A stretch of 64,000 bases of DNA, taken from contig NW_026946359.1 of the NCBI RefSeq assembly GCF_035222275.1, positions 248,001-312,000 of the forward strand, given 5' to 3'. This document shows positions 1 to 11,620 of the stretch, piece after piece (positions within the stretch are counted from its first letter, which is position 1; each line of letters starts with the position of its first letter). The DNA is from Podospora bellae-mahoneyi. Its lineage: Eukaryota; Ascomycota; Sordariomycetes; Sordariales; Podosporaceae. The position numbers were made by a program, and so were the translations under genes. The notes below the pieces were generated by a model, which worked only from the letters and a program-made list of their open reading frames with translations, was not told the origin of the DNA and did no database searches.

Positions 1-892
1 CTTGGCTTTCCCAGAGCTCTCGAAGACTGCCTCCGTCTGCCCACTCAAACATGATGTAGTGCTCCGGACCACATCGCAAGGCGGCTAATGGGCGGATGAG
101 ATGTTTATGCTGCAGCTTGTTTATCTCTTCCAAGGCAGAGGTCTCGTGGTTCCAAGCCGTTTCCACATTGTATCCAGGTTCCGAAGTTAGTGGTTTCAGC
201 TGTTTCAATGCAACCTTGAGCGACTCTCCCAAGTATCTGTCGTCTTGGTGATGGGCATGGTGAACTTCTGCCTCGTAGACCGTACTGAAATGGCCAATAT
301 GAGGCTTCTGGGCTTTCCAGGTGATTGGGAGCACACATCCTTCCTTCAGCTCGTATATGAACTTGTCTTTCAGAATAACAGGTGCTGTGAACATTGCTTG
401 GTCCTGAAAGAATCGAAACGATATGTGCGCCCAGAGTTTGTCATGAAATACGTCCCATGCCTGGTGGTGGGCAACGCGTTGATGGCATGGTAACTTTCCC
501 CCGACGCAGGGTATACGGTCGACCGGGAGGTGTGCGTCTGTCATGCTGTGTTTCCGGCAACTCTCCATGATAGCCAACAGGTCATTTGGAGAAGCCTCAT
601 TGCCAACCACTAGAATAAGAAACAGTGTCTTTCCGTGACCGCAAACAAAATCAATCACATCAGTCGAAGCCTTTTCTGGAAGCACCAGCCGAATGGTTGC
701 ATAGGTGACCAATTTATCGATTTCTGTGACTGGGAGGAATTCCTTGCCGCTAGGAAGGGCGCTGGTGACAAAAGACTGTACTAGCCTTCTCCGGAAACTC
801 CTAAGTTCTTCCTCTGGATTGGGCCTCACCACAGCGGGTTCCTGGTAAGTTTCAGGGGGAGGTTTTCGACGACGACCAAAGAAGCGCCGCAT
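1..892 (-). CDS. Protein kinase-like protein, 5' part (runs off left edge)
   Basis: An open frame without stops runs from an ATG at 892 leftwards off the window, about 297 residues. The start is basic (MRRFFGRRRKPPPE). The first ~200 residues match no domain I know but resemble the N-terminal part of the kinase gene at 2017-3826. Then comes a kinase N-lobe: VALKQLK with the ATP-anchoring Lys, HKHLIRPLAAL, and a hinge-like YIMFEWADGGSLRELWE. The catalytic loop would lie outside the window. It is transcribed away from the related kinase, with about 1.1 kb between them. No intron is needed in the visible part. Probably a fungal Ser/Thr kinase of a lineage-specific family; substrate and role cannot be inferred. 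Confidence 0.8.
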   Translation of the reverse strand, partial: MRRFFGRRRKPPPETYQEPAVVRPNPEEELRSFRRRLVQSFVTSALPSGKEFLPVTEIDKLVTYATIRLVLPEKASTDVIDFVCGHGKTLFLILVVGNEASPNDLLAIMESCRKHSMTDAHLPVDRIPCVGGKLPCHQRVAHHQAWDVFHDKLWAHISFRFFQDQAMFTAPVILKDKFIYELKEGCVLPITWKAQKPHIGHFSTVYEAEVHHAHHQDDRYLGESLKVALKQLKPLTSEPGYNVETAWNHETSALEEINKLQHKHLIRPLAALRCGPEHYIMFEWADGGSLRELWESQ

Positions 893-2016
893 GGTACCCA
901 TGTTACAATAACAGAAGGACAGACGGTGTTTTTGTCGTAAAGACATCTCAACATCCAGAAAGTTTTGCGGCGAGTTGTCGTTGAAATATAGAGTCCCTCG
1001 AGGTGCGGGGTATAACCTCCTTGGCCATCTTATCTGCTCCTAGGTCAGCAATTGTGACTTGCATATGGCCTGCTTTCTGTGGTTCTAGGGCCGATGAGTG
1101 GTTGGGTCTCGGTGATGAGGGGTTCAGCTTTTCCCCTCTCGTTGGCGCAAGTCCGTATCTGTCCCTGCATCGTGGGCATGCGGTTCGTCAATGATCAGTC
1201 AAGCGGGATGAGGAGTCAAAAGTGCAGTTCTCATGCAGCATAGGTGACCAGCGAGGACGAGGGGAAATGTGATGGATTGCAACAACGCGCATTCGATATC
1301 GCGCGGTGCAGTTGGTTGACGACACCCTGATCTGCCAGCCAGCTGCAATCAGGTGAAAACCTGGGGGAGGGGTCAGCCTTTTGGGTTCCCTCCCGTCCAG
1401 ATTCCATCATTCCAACCAAGAAAAATTCCTTATCTCTGAATTCTTGATCGGCCAGAAAGGGCGTACCTTATCTCGAGTTTTCATCGCATTCATCCCGTCA
1501 CATGGACAAAAAGAGTGTTGCCTAGCTAGACTAAGTCTCCGATTGCGCTTGGATGCCTTTAAACTTACCGGATCCTGAAGAAATGTCCGGATTCTTGTTC
1601 ATGGCTCATTCAGGCTATGCCCAATGCCGACATGCGACTTGCACTGCCTGTTGGTCCCGGGCCCGGATTCCTGGTGACCAATAGAGGGCCTCCCACACAC
1701 CACCTCTTCTCTTCACACACCCTTAGCACTTGTTTTACGACTCCGGCACCCCCCAGGCGTCCTTCAGGCATCTCCAAGGCATCCTCCACACCCTTTGAGC
1801 GAATATCGAGTCATCCAATATGGTCCGCATGGTCCGCCATCATGAAGGGTATGTAGTCTCGTCTTGAGTCTTAAACTTAAAAAGTCCCAGATAAAACTTG
1901 CATCAATCAATTCCCTTCGCTTCTGCACTTTCGTTTACATGCGCTGAATTGCTGCCCCTGGTGCTTTAGCTTGAAGACCCGCCTGTCCGCATTTGCCAAG
2001 AGCGTCCCAGGGCACC
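893..2016. promoter_or_regulatory. Intergenic region between two divergent kinase genes
   Basis: This 1.1 kb stretch separates the two divergent kinase starts and must hold both 5' regions. Only short open frames without family resemblance or good start context occur here. I see no RNA gene or repeat. Confidence 0.5.
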
Positions 2017-3826
2017 ATGTCAGGGCCTCTTTATAAGTCGCTGAAAGGCAGCCTTATCACGTCAAGCCTTGGCGAAATCCAGTTTCTACCGCGGAGCGTT
2101 GTGGAAGCAAAGGTTACAATTGAGAAAATCACCCCACATCTCAGTTTTGGATCACGACTTTACACTCTGGTCTCCGAAGATAGCCTGGCCCGTCAGATTC
2201 ATCAACAGGCAAGGAGGGTGTTTGCTATTCTTGTCCTTATCGGCAAGCCATCAGCAATCCAGACCTTATTCACGAAGGACGGCCTTATCGATGATCATCT
2301 CCCTCTTGAGGTTGTCAAAAACGGAGAGCATGATACCATCGTCTCTTCAACCACTCAGAAAACATTTCCGGCGTTCGACAACTGGGAAGATCCGGCTGCC
2401 GTCGACAGCTTTCTCGAGAAGCAATACCTTGTTCTGGCACCAGTGTTTCACACAGCTGGCCAGGCCCTGAAGTTGAACCGCAGTCATCCCCTACCCTTCG
2501 AGGAATGCACATGGAAGGCGAGCGGGAGTGACGGCGTATCGGTCTATCATGGCAGACTTCATCCTTCCCACCAGTTGCCTCCTTTCACGGTAAGAAGTTC
2601 GTTTTGCGGCCCTGTTGCTCTCCTGTACTAATTGCAAATGTTTGATGTAGGCCACCTCGTACGACAGGATCGCTATCAAAGAAATCCCAGACAAGAAAGC
2701 CTTCGACCGAGAAAAGGAGAACCTCGACAGAATTCAATCCTTACACCACAAGCATCTGATACGTCTTCTCGGAAGCTGCGAGAAAGGTTCCGTTAATTAC
2801 TTCTTCTTCCCTTGGGCAGCTGGTGGTAATCTGAGGGACCTTTGGCAACTCCAAGGGGATGGCTCACGCACGAGCTTGTGGACACCGCAGACCATTGCAT
2901 GGGCTCTCGATCAAATGCTTGGTCTCGTGGATGCCATCAGAATCCTCCACGACAATGGAATCCGCCATGGGGACATCAAACCCCAGAATATCCTTCACTT
3001 TCCTGAAGCCACCCAAGGATCCGGTAAAATTGGGGGTAGACTTGTCCTTGCGGATGTCGGAGTGTCCAAGTTTCACCACGAGGCGACGGCACTCAGAAAC
3101 GAGGCCACAAACACTCGAGATGCGACCATATCCTACGAAGCCCCTGAGGCTACCTCCGAGTTCAGAAACGGAAAACCAAGGCCTCGTCGCTATGACATGT
3201 GGTCACTGGGCTGCATGTTTTTGGAGTTTGTGGTCTGGCTTCAATACGAATTCGAGGCCGTCGAGATGTTTCGCAAACAGCGGATGCCGCGACGAGGAGA
3301 CCCCAGGACAGCTCCTGGAAACTTCTTCACACAGTCCACCACCGACGATGGCCCGGCGACTATTCATTCCAAAGTGACTCATGCAATCGGGCTTCTACGA
3401 GATGACCCTCGCTGCTGCAGTGACGGGGACAGCACTACCGCTGTGGAGGATCTCATCACCCTGATTGAGCGAGATCTTTTGCAGATAGATCCTGAAAAGC
3501 GCGCCAAAGCACCTGCACTACACAAGAACCTCAACCGGATTGTGCAACGGGCGCACCGGGACCCTCAGTACCTCTGCCGACTTGTCAACCCTTCCCCCGA
3601 GATTCCCAGGTTCTTCCAAAGGAGTAAGCGGAGAGATAGCAAAGGAAGTACTAGAAAGCTCTCTTTATCATCCTCCTCGTCTGTCAGCAGTTATGCGGGC
3701 TCTTCATTTACGCCAACCGACACAGGGAGAAGTCGACGGTCATCGGTTTCATCGGTCTCCAATGTTGGACGAATGTCAAAAATGTCTTTAGGTGACGAGG
3801 CCGCGGTGATTGAGGAGGAATCATGA
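2017..3826 (+). CDS. Protein kinase with unrecognised N-terminal region
   Basis: Exons 2017-2589 and 2651-3826 (61-nt intron GTAAGA...GATGTAG, phase 0) give 582 residues. The start ATG sits in CACCATG context. Residues 1-190 have no domain I recognise but parallel the N-terminus of the kinase at 1-892, for example the APVF...W stretch just before the kinase fold. The kinase domain follows: RIAIKEIP (Lys about 201), HKHLIRLLGSC, the catalytic loop RHGDIKPQNI (Asp about 299), LADVGVS where DFG is usual (Asp about 326), SYEAPE, and YDMWSLGCMFLEF. The C-terminus is a Ser-rich tail. HGD for HRD and DVG for DFG are both variant, but the catalytic Lys and Asp residues remain, so it is probably active. 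The pathway is unknown. Confidence 0.85.
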
Positions 3827-4353
3827 TGGAAAAGAAAGGCCAATATGACAAAAACTGTCTTTTGGTACTCTGCTGTCTTTCTTCACATTTCTGGGATGGG
3901 AAACGGCGCTCAGGTTGGTCACAGGTTATGAAAAGGGTCTTGGCTATCTTCTTTATTTTTATTACCAATAAAGCTATTTGTAGGCGATCACCTACCTAGC
4001 TGCCTATTTCTCAGGATAGATCTACCAATACGTTAAAGCTTCAATTCAGGATGTTGTTCATTTCCTCAATCTTCAGGCTGTGTTCATCACCTAGCCAACG
4101 CCTAACTATTGTTTAGTTTACCCCTACTTACCCAAATTTGTCCCACCGTGCAAGTTATTTTGTCCACAGTTTGACCACCCACCTGCATCTGCAGCATTAG
4201 CACGCACCTGTCACGTGTTAATCCCCAGCCCCAAAATTTCTCCTCTAGCGATATCGCTTGTCCAGGGCGCTTCGCCAATCACCACCCACCTTGCCACAAG
4301 AAAACCCTAGGTACCTCAGTGACTGTTTTTGTTCAACTACTGATACGGTAACC
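3827..4353. other. Intergenic, no gene seen
   Basis: Holds the 3' flank of the kinase gene (an AATAAA-like element lies near 3966) and the 5' flank of the Nudix gene. No supported coding or RNA feature. Confidence 0.5.
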
Positions 4354-5385
4354 ATGCGGACCAATCTAGAAATCGTCCAAGAATGCGATAAGTTAGTTGA
4401 CACCCCGCCAATTCTTGGTTTCAGCACAACCAATTACTGACATCATACCCCCTTACCTAGCTTCCCCTACCCCAACCTAACCAACAACACCGCTTACACC
4501 AAAGCCATTGAACCACTGTGGCTCTTCTTTCTCCCAGACGACTTAGAACCCCACGGCTTTCTCATCCAATCAGTAGTCGACCGTATGCCATGGACCCCCT
4601 CCTTCCGCCTCATCCCCGAAAGCAAACAAGTCCACCTTCTCAAATACCCCGGAAGAGAAGATTGGCAAACCGCCTGCAACGAAGCAATCGATGAACTCCT
4701 CGATCTTACCCGTGCCAAAAAGGTTTTTCCCCGCCTAGGCAAGAAAAGAGATGAGAAGTTCCCTATCGTTGGCGCCAAATTCGATATTGGGATCGAAAGG
4801 TCAGCGATGAGCTTGTTCGGGATTATTGGACAGGGTGCTCACATGACGGTTTACACTCGTACGTCATTGGGGGAGATGAAGTTCTGGATTCCGAGGCGGA
4901 ATGCCAACAAGTCGACTTATCCCAATATGCTGGATCAGGCTGTTGCTGGTGGGGTGGCGCAGGAGGAGACGCCGTTTGAGTGCATCGTTCGTGAGGCGGG
5001 GGAGGAGGCTGCGTTGGATGAGGAGGTGGTGAGGAGGGATGTTGTTGCGGCGGGGACGGTGACGTGGTTCAATGTTTCTGATGAGAAGGCGGGTGGGGAG
5101 GTAGGTTTGATGAATCCGGGGGTATTGTATGTTTATGATCTGGAGGTTGGGCGAGAGGTGGTATTCAAGCCGGTGGATGACGATATTCAGGCTTTTCATT
5201 TGATGAGTGTGGATGAGGTGAGAAATGCGATGAGGAATGGGGAGTTTAAGCCGAGTTGTGCGGCGGTCATGATGGATTTCTTTGTGAGGCATGGGTTTAT
5301 CACGGCGGAGAATGAAGCGGATTATGTTGAGATTGTGTCGAGGCTGCATCGTAAGCTGCCGTTTAGAACCAGCCCTGGTTTTTGA
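4354..5385 (+). CDS. Nudix hydrolase, DUF4743/thiamine-pyrophosphokinase-related type
   Basis: Exons 4354-4391 and 4461-5385 give 320 residues. The 69-nt intron (GTTAGT...ACTGAC...CCTAG) splits an Asn codon, so the N-terminus becomes MRTNLEIVQECDNFPYPN, the usual start of this family. The first ~150 residues form the DUF4743-like region. The Nudix box lies at about 176-198: GGVAQEETPFEC then REAGEE, with the GX5EX7REUXEE metal-binding pattern complete. Fungal and plant relatives hydrolyse nucleoside-diphosphate-linked substrates, and some act on oxidised thiamine diphosphates; the substrate here is inferred only from family. There is no signal peptide or membrane segment, so it is probably cytosolic. 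Confidence 0.9.
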
Positions 5386-6117
5386 TTGGGATACTACGAA
5401 ATCGACAGTCCACAGGAGCTTGGGGCACGGATTATGTCTACCAGTCATTTGGTGCTGTTGGTGGTGATTGCTGCTCAATCAGGGCCGCAGCCACCCATCT
5501 TCAAGCTCACAGTAGACAGGCTGTAGAACGTATTTGTACTGCGGACCCCGAGATCATCCCTTCTTTTTCGACCATCTCGCAAATGACGAAGAAAATAGGG
5601 CTGATCCGACCAGTCGGTGCCCAACCCGATTGGCCGAGGACGATCTTGAAACCTTGTCTTCAAGATCTCAAGCGCTGCAACGGTGCAACTTGGTGTTAGA
5701 CATTTTCCAGTTAGCGCACATGCATGGCGTCGGGGTTGAGACCTCGGTGGACTTGAGGCTGAAAGAGCCGAACCCGGGAAGCGACGACAGTCAGTCTCAG
5801 CTCCTTCACAACAACCCATGATTCCCAGTTGACATCTCAACGCCACTGAGTACCGATTGGCTCGAGTGAGCAAACTATCGATCTCTCTGCCGCAAGCGCC
5901 AAAACTAAAGCTGTCAAATTTAGGGGACTTCCATGCTTCAGGCCCAGAGTGCCGAACCGGCAGATGGAAAACATGAGATGCGTGCCCCTTAGCAACATCT
6001 GTAATATGTAGTTATGTCGCTTCTTCCCCCTCTTCTCTTTGTGATTCCCCTTAGGTTGCTACGAGCCATTCACTCTTTCAATCATCGGCTCCTTTGATCC
6101 CCTAATAACGCAAAGCT
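5386..6117. other. Intergenic, no gene seen
   Basis: Open frames on both strands overlap here, but none has a domain, a good start or introns that would support it. Probably the 3' flank of the Nudix gene and the 5' flank of the WSC gene. Confidence 0.5.
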
Positions 6118-8609
6118 ATGGCTTTCACTCATTCAAGCCTACGGCTCTTGTCTCTAATCTCTCTGTTTCTTTCACTCGGTTCTGCCCTTCCCAGCAAGCA
6201 CTTGAACCGACAGCCTGCGCCTTCCTACACTTCTCTCGGTTGCTTCAAGGACAACGAGGGTGGCCGAAGAGCGCTTACTGGCGGAAGCTACGCAGCTGAT
6301 GACATGACTGTTGCCAGCTGCGCATCATTCTGCTCCAAGTTCGAGTTGTTTGCTGTCTCTTACGGCCGTGAGTGTTACTGCGGTCAATCAGTCACAAACG
6401 GCAACACCGAGGTGGATGCTGCCGACTGCTCTTTCTCATGTGGAGGAGATCCAAGCGATAAATGCGGCGCTGGCAACAGGGTCAACCTGTACTCCAACGA
6501 CAACCCATCGATTCGAAGCCCTGCAACTCTACCCGGCATCACTTCACTCGGCTGTTTCGTCGACACCGCTGCTCGCATCCTACCACACAAAATCATCGGC
6601 ACCGATGACATGACGGCTGCGAAATGTGCGGAGAATTGTGCTGATTACGACTTCTTTGGCACGCAATGGTCCCGCGAGTGCTTTTGTGGCTCGATCTTGC
6701 CAAACAGAACAGGCAACAGCGTCGGATTGCTCCATGCCTTGCTCAGGCGATGACAATGAGCTATGCGGTGCCGGCATGCGGTTGAATGTGTATAGCTTCG
6801 ATAAGGAAACAACGACAACCTCCTCCTCCGAGCCCACGTCTTCACCAACATCTGAACCTACACCCGTGGCCATCATCGATGGGTTCGAATACCTAGGTTG
6901 CTACAACGATAATGTCCCGCAACGCGTCTTGGGAGGAAAGGTTGTGGTGGATACTGCCATGACGCTGGAAAGGTGTGCTTCGCAACCGGTTGAGTCTTTA
7001 TGCTGATCCTCGCATTGAGAAAACCGAAACGACTAACCCTGAATCCATTGGCCAGTTTACTTACCAATCTTGCTGGACGGATGATGTTGGCAACCGGTCT
7101 CTTGCGGATTTGGAGCACCGGACAGACGACATGACGGTAGCCAAATGCGCAGATATTTGCATTGAATATGCATACTTTGGTGTCGAGTATGGGAGGGAGT
7201 GCTACTGCGGTGACAAGCTTGTTGGTCAGACTGCTTTGGAGAAAGAGTGCAGTGTTTTGTGCGTGGGTGGAGGTTATAACTGGTGTGGTGGACCTCTCCG
7301 GCTGAACCTGTATGCGAAAGAAGCTATCACTACAACTGCGTCCACCACTGTTCTCGAGACTTTCACGACCTCTGAGGTTGAATCACCTACAGTGCCAGAG
7401 CCAACTACCACTGCCTCTGACATTATCACCACGGCAGATGAGCCATCAAGCACTGTTTCGGAAACCTTGACCACAACAGTCGAGGAAATCTCGATCTCAA
7501 CCGAAGAACCAGGCACCACGACTGAGGAATTCACCACAACAACCGAGGAGCCAACCGCATTGACTGAGGCATCAACCACGTCCACAGAGGAGCCGAACTC
7601 TCCAACCACCGAGGAGCCTACTACGACATTCACTGCTGAAGCGAGCACCACCGTTGAACCGTCAACAACTTCGGACATGGTCTTGTCAACAACGACTCTG
7701 GTAAGCTCCCCTTCATTGGCCCCGACAACAACCGCAACTTCGACCACCACGACACAAGGCCCCAGCTCAGTCACGATCACCAGATGTCCTCCAACCCCAA
7801 CGTGGGTAGGAAGACCTGAGATGTGCTACGACAGCTCTCTCCCCGGTCAATGCGAACTGCTTGCATCGACATTGTACCAACCTCAGGCGATGTCCATGTA
7901 CTTGTTCAACTGTCACTACATTCTCACCCGTTATGGCCTGCAACCAAACCCGGTCACATGCTTCCCTACCTCAACAGCAACCAGTCCAGATGCCGCTGCT
8001 GCCACCTCGACTATCAGAAGTGTTCACTCATGCTTACGATCCTCCTATGTCTGCAGTAAATCCATGACCTGCGAAACAAGCACCTATCCTATCAGCCAGG
8101 TTCCCGTGCCAACTCAGAGCGTTGGCGTCGAGACTCTCAGCGATGGTGGCTTCGAGAGCGGGCAATTTGGTAGCTGGAACTTGACTGGAGACACCAGGCT
8201 CTTGACTGGCCAAATCTCGGCTTTTCAGGCCAGGACAGGAAATCATAGCTACTATGTCTACAACCCCAACTATTACCATGCCGGCCTCGTGCTCACGAGA
8301 CGAGTTGTCGGTGTGGAACCGGGAAAATACTATCGTTTCAAGGCCAATGTTTGGATTTCGAATAATCAGGTCAACAACTATATCCAGCTGAGTGTATCTC
8401 CGCCGGGACTTGGTCAGCAGTTTATGCAGCGCTACAGCACGGCGGGCGTGTGGAGGGAGATTGCAGTACATTTTACGACGACGTCTTCTTGGCTTGAGTT
8501 GCAGCTTACTGTTGTTGCACAGCCGATGTATATCAACAACCCGCAGCAGTGGGAGGGGCCGAATAGTATCTTTATTGATGATATTAGTTTGGTGCGTTTG
8601 GGGTACTAG
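6118..8609 (+). pseudogene. Multi-WSC secreted cell-surface protein gene, frame-disrupted
   Basis: An ATG at 6118 opens a signal peptide (LLSLISLFLSLGSALPS) and a complete WSC domain (GRECYCG, CGAGNRVNLYS). A second WSC domain begins (GITSLGCFVD...SRECFCG), but its end (SDCSMPCSGDDNELCGAG) lies in another frame; the shift falls near 6705-6725, too narrow for an intron. A third WSC domain starts (YLGCYNDNVPQRVLGG) but jumps near 6975 straight to its last residues (NRLSLYA) in the third frame, so its core is missing. A fourth WSC is intact, followed by a Thr/Ser/Glu-rich stalk (about 7320-7770) and a C-terminal beta-sandwich-like domain (about 8130-8609, GGFESGQFGSWN...FIDDISLVRL) resembling CBM4/9-type modules. 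WSC proteins bind wall glucans. Two disruptions suggest a recent pseudogene or assembly errors. Confidence 0.75.
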
Positions 8610-8836
8610 TTGGAGTTGGTTGAGGACGGTTTTGGGTATAGAGACGAGAGACTTGCAATCTTCAGACCATAAGCACGTGGTGTGGTCTTTCATTTCTTGC
8701 TACTGAGTAATCCATTATGCTCTTTGGGCAAGTGTACATGTGCACTGCCTATCTGAGCAAAGAATGTATTTAGAACATCAAATTCAGAACAAAGCCTGTC
8801 ATTTCAGGTCCCCTTCCCGATAATTACATCCCCTTT

Positions 8837-9790
8837 CTATGCTCGCCAATCCATCTCCTGTGCAGTGTTGCTATACAACTGCTCCGTCTTCCAGCGTTTA
8901 TACGCCTTCCAAATCTTTGAAGGCAGCCTGCACTGTGCTATCTCCTGCTGAAGCCAGCCACCATTTGACAGCCGCGCTTGAAGAAGAGTACCAAGGGTGA
9001 AGGTTCCGTCAAAGGTCGGGAGAGAATAGTAAGCCGAGAAGAGGTTATGTGCCGAGACGAAAGGGCCTGACCACTGCTGATAACTTGAGATGAAAGCTGG
9101 AAAAGGTGCTGAAAGGGTCGGCGTCCCCAAGAAAACAGTTAATGCATCAAGTTAAAAGATCCAGCCTCGCTGGTAGCGCCTATAGTGGGTTAGTACCATT
9201 GTTGTGCAGGGCAATGCGTATGAAACTTACTCTCGGTCTGTAGCAGACTCGAGATCTTGTCGAGATTTGTGTTGATGGCTGCCTCTGTCTTGTCGATAGC
9301 CTTGACCATGGCTTCGGAGGACCTCACCATAGCCCTGGCTTGCACCATGTTCAGCAGTGGAGGCCTGAATGTCGACAAAGTTCTCCTCCTGCCTCTCCAA
9401 CTCGCTTTTCTGGTGCTCCAAGTCCATCTTTTCTTTGGCCAAGGCCATCTCGGCATTCTTGACAGCTTTCTCCCGGGCCACGATGGCGGCGAGTGTGTTT
9501 TTGTTGTCAGCAGCTTGCTGCAAGAGCTTCCACAACCTCTCCTCCTCGGCCTTGGGGCCAGATCTGACAGCCTCGTTGATGCTGCTCTTGAGGTCACTCA
9601 CGATTGGCTCCCTTTTGTTTTCGTCAGCAACGCACTTTTGCAGAATGGTGATCTGCGAGCTGGTGGTGACCTGTCTGAGCTCGAGCAAACACGTGAGCTT
9701 ATCTGGATCGCTCCCGAACGCGGCTTTCTCCTTCCTCGAATTCAAGCAAACATCCTCAGCATGTTGCTGGGTATACGGAGAACACGGAGG
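8837..9790 (-). pseudogene. Coiled-coil family gene, copy A (decayed)
   Basis: The minus strand encodes a charged coiled coil: LLELRQVTTSSQIT, then AEMALAKEKMDLEHQKSELERQEENFVDIQ. Near 9355 the similarity to copy B moves to another frame (MVKAIDKTEAAINTNLDKISSLLQTE), so the gene appears frameshifted. The N-terminal frame has no in-frame ATG above a stop near 9793. A strong donor at 9230 (GTAAGT) can pair with an acceptor at 9180 (51 nt), giving a short tail ending in a stop near 9140, or with CTTTCAG at 9110, joining a 91-codon stretch ending at 8837. The family's usual Cys-rich C-terminus is not visible. Head-to-head with copy B. Function unknown. Confidence 0.55.
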
Positions 9791-10573
9791 TACACATTTT
9801 CATGTCACTGTGTAAGATAGCTAGCTGTATCATAATCAAAACCAAGAGATGAAAGGTGGTTATGACATTTCTTCAGGGAAATATGGGTAGGTAACCAGTG
9901 ATATCAAATACTTCCACACTCCATGCGTCAGACATTGGCCATTACAGTCATTTGGGGTCATGATCGCTTTGGTACATCTCGTGGTCTATTCATTCTAGAA
10001 TCCAAGTTGATTATTTAGGGGCTAGATATAAAGCATCCAGTATGTGGGTACTTCAGTGTTGAGGGAGCCCTTAGGTTCGGGAATATCAATCAGCTTGGAT
10101 CAGCAATAGAGGGGACCACGTTGAGTGGAAATGAAGATGGGCCTTATGCAGAGTCTATACATCTAGGTACATACATGGTCAGCAGAGCCAAGACCGCGGC
10201 GTGCTTGATGCTGAAGAAATTGCGGAGGACTCGCACCTGAGCTGTTCGAAGTTTCTTGCCCTGATTCTTGAGCCCCGTAATTATATATCATTGACCCACA
10301 GACCGGCTTTCTTTCGTTGCCTTCCTTCTCACCCTCTCGCGACTTGAAAAGAGCCCTCTCTCCCCAACTAGGACACCTCTTTCGACTCTTCATCACCTCG
10401 CGGCATTTCTCAAGCGGTAGACCCGTTCTCTCTCAGGCTGCAGCTAGGTACTAGATATTCCAGTGTCAAGGCGTTTCTTTTGGGATTTTCAGCATGTCGA
10501 CTAACTCATCAATAGCCACTCCACTCCCCTCTTGGCCCCTTGATTCACTCTTCCACCGCGCCATTTATCAACA
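9791..10573. other. Intergenic between copies A and B
   Basis: About 780 nt between divergent copies of the coiled-coil family. No supported gene, tRNA or repeat; presumably old 5' flanks of both. Confidence 0.45.
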
Positions 10574-11620
10574 ATGTCCAACCAGATTAACCAAGGTCTC
10601 CAGGACTACTCCGCCTTGTTTCGGAGACTTTGAAACGCATCTACCAAGAGACAGAGCGAGATGATGGTTCTCGCTTGATCGAGCTGAATGAACTCCGCAG
10701 TGTCATCTTGTGCGGCCAAGGCACAACCACTCTCAACAACATTCTTGATGCCCAAGCCAAAGTGGACGCCGCGACCCGCAATCTTGTAAGCCCGAAGCAA
10801 AGAGCTGTTTGAGCTGGAACGCTCCATTGAAGAGAATCGTTCTGCTTTGAAGCAGAATAGGATGACTTGGTGCGCGACCTTGACGCACAGCGTCGTGTTC
10901 TGGAGCAAGAGAAGATGGATCTTCAGATCCAAAAGCAAGCCTTCCTTGATGCCCAGGCTATTTCCACTGAGACTCAAGACACGATCTCGAAGACGGAGAC
11001 TGCCCTCGCCGGTATTATGGCAGCCCAGAGCAAGTTTGAATCAGACCTTGGCACACTGCTGAGGGCCAGTAATGGTACGTAATCCCAAGTTCCCTACCTA
11101 TCGGCGCAACAGACCACTAACACCTGTGACAGTCGGTATGGAGATGGCGCCTCCGCGAACAAGAGCCAGGACTCAAGACGGCACCGAAGTTGACAGGGTT
11201 CAACTTCCCCCCAAGGTGGTCGCGTTCCAAAGAAGCGGCTGTAACATCTGACATGTCTTGCTGGTGCCGCAGTTATCATTGAGGGCAGTCTGTAGTATCG
11301 CAAAAGCAACATTGAGACCGGCATTTGCATCATGAACCTCGTATCCTCTAATGGCAAGTGGATTGAGAGCTTCCACGCTTTCCGCATGAGTGAGAATGGC
11401 CTCGAGCATCCGGTGGCTTATTGCTTCTATGCGATTCTCGAAAGCGATCGGAATACCCCTTGGATTCTCGGGGGCGGATGTCACTGTCCACAGCATCGTT
11501 TTCCTTTGGTCAAGTGAAGCAGGGAACTGCATTGAGATTATCAAGATGGATGCTGCGGAGTGTTATGGGGCGATCATGCTCGTTTTCGATGGTGTCAAGA
11601 TCGTTTTTGATGATGTTAAG
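10574..11620 (+). pseudogene. Coiled-coil plus Cys-rich family gene, copy B (decayed)
   Basis: An ATG at 10574 starts MSNQINQGLQDYSALF, then the coil continues across several frames: ETLKRIYQETERDDGSRLIE, ELFELERSIEENRSALKQN, and RDLDAQRRVLEQEKMDLQIQ. At least three frame changes occur before 10870. A clear intron remains at 11075-11132 (GTACGT...CACTAACACC...GACAG), in the same place relative to the coil as the introns of copies A and D. Downstream, FHAFRMSENGLEHPVAYCFY and CHCPQHRFP match FHHFRLNAEEDEPLCLY and CCCPQDIYP of intact copy D, again in shifted frames with stops. The preserved order of parts makes homology to copy D convincing; the gene is dead. Confidence 0.7.

Noticed and set aside
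7274-7780. A Val-rich minus-strand frame
   Set aside because: It mirrors the Thr-rich stalk of the WSC gene.
11200-11544. A minus-strand frame within copy B
   Set aside because: The plus strand here aligns with copy D's Cys-rich domain, so the minus-strand frame is a shadow.
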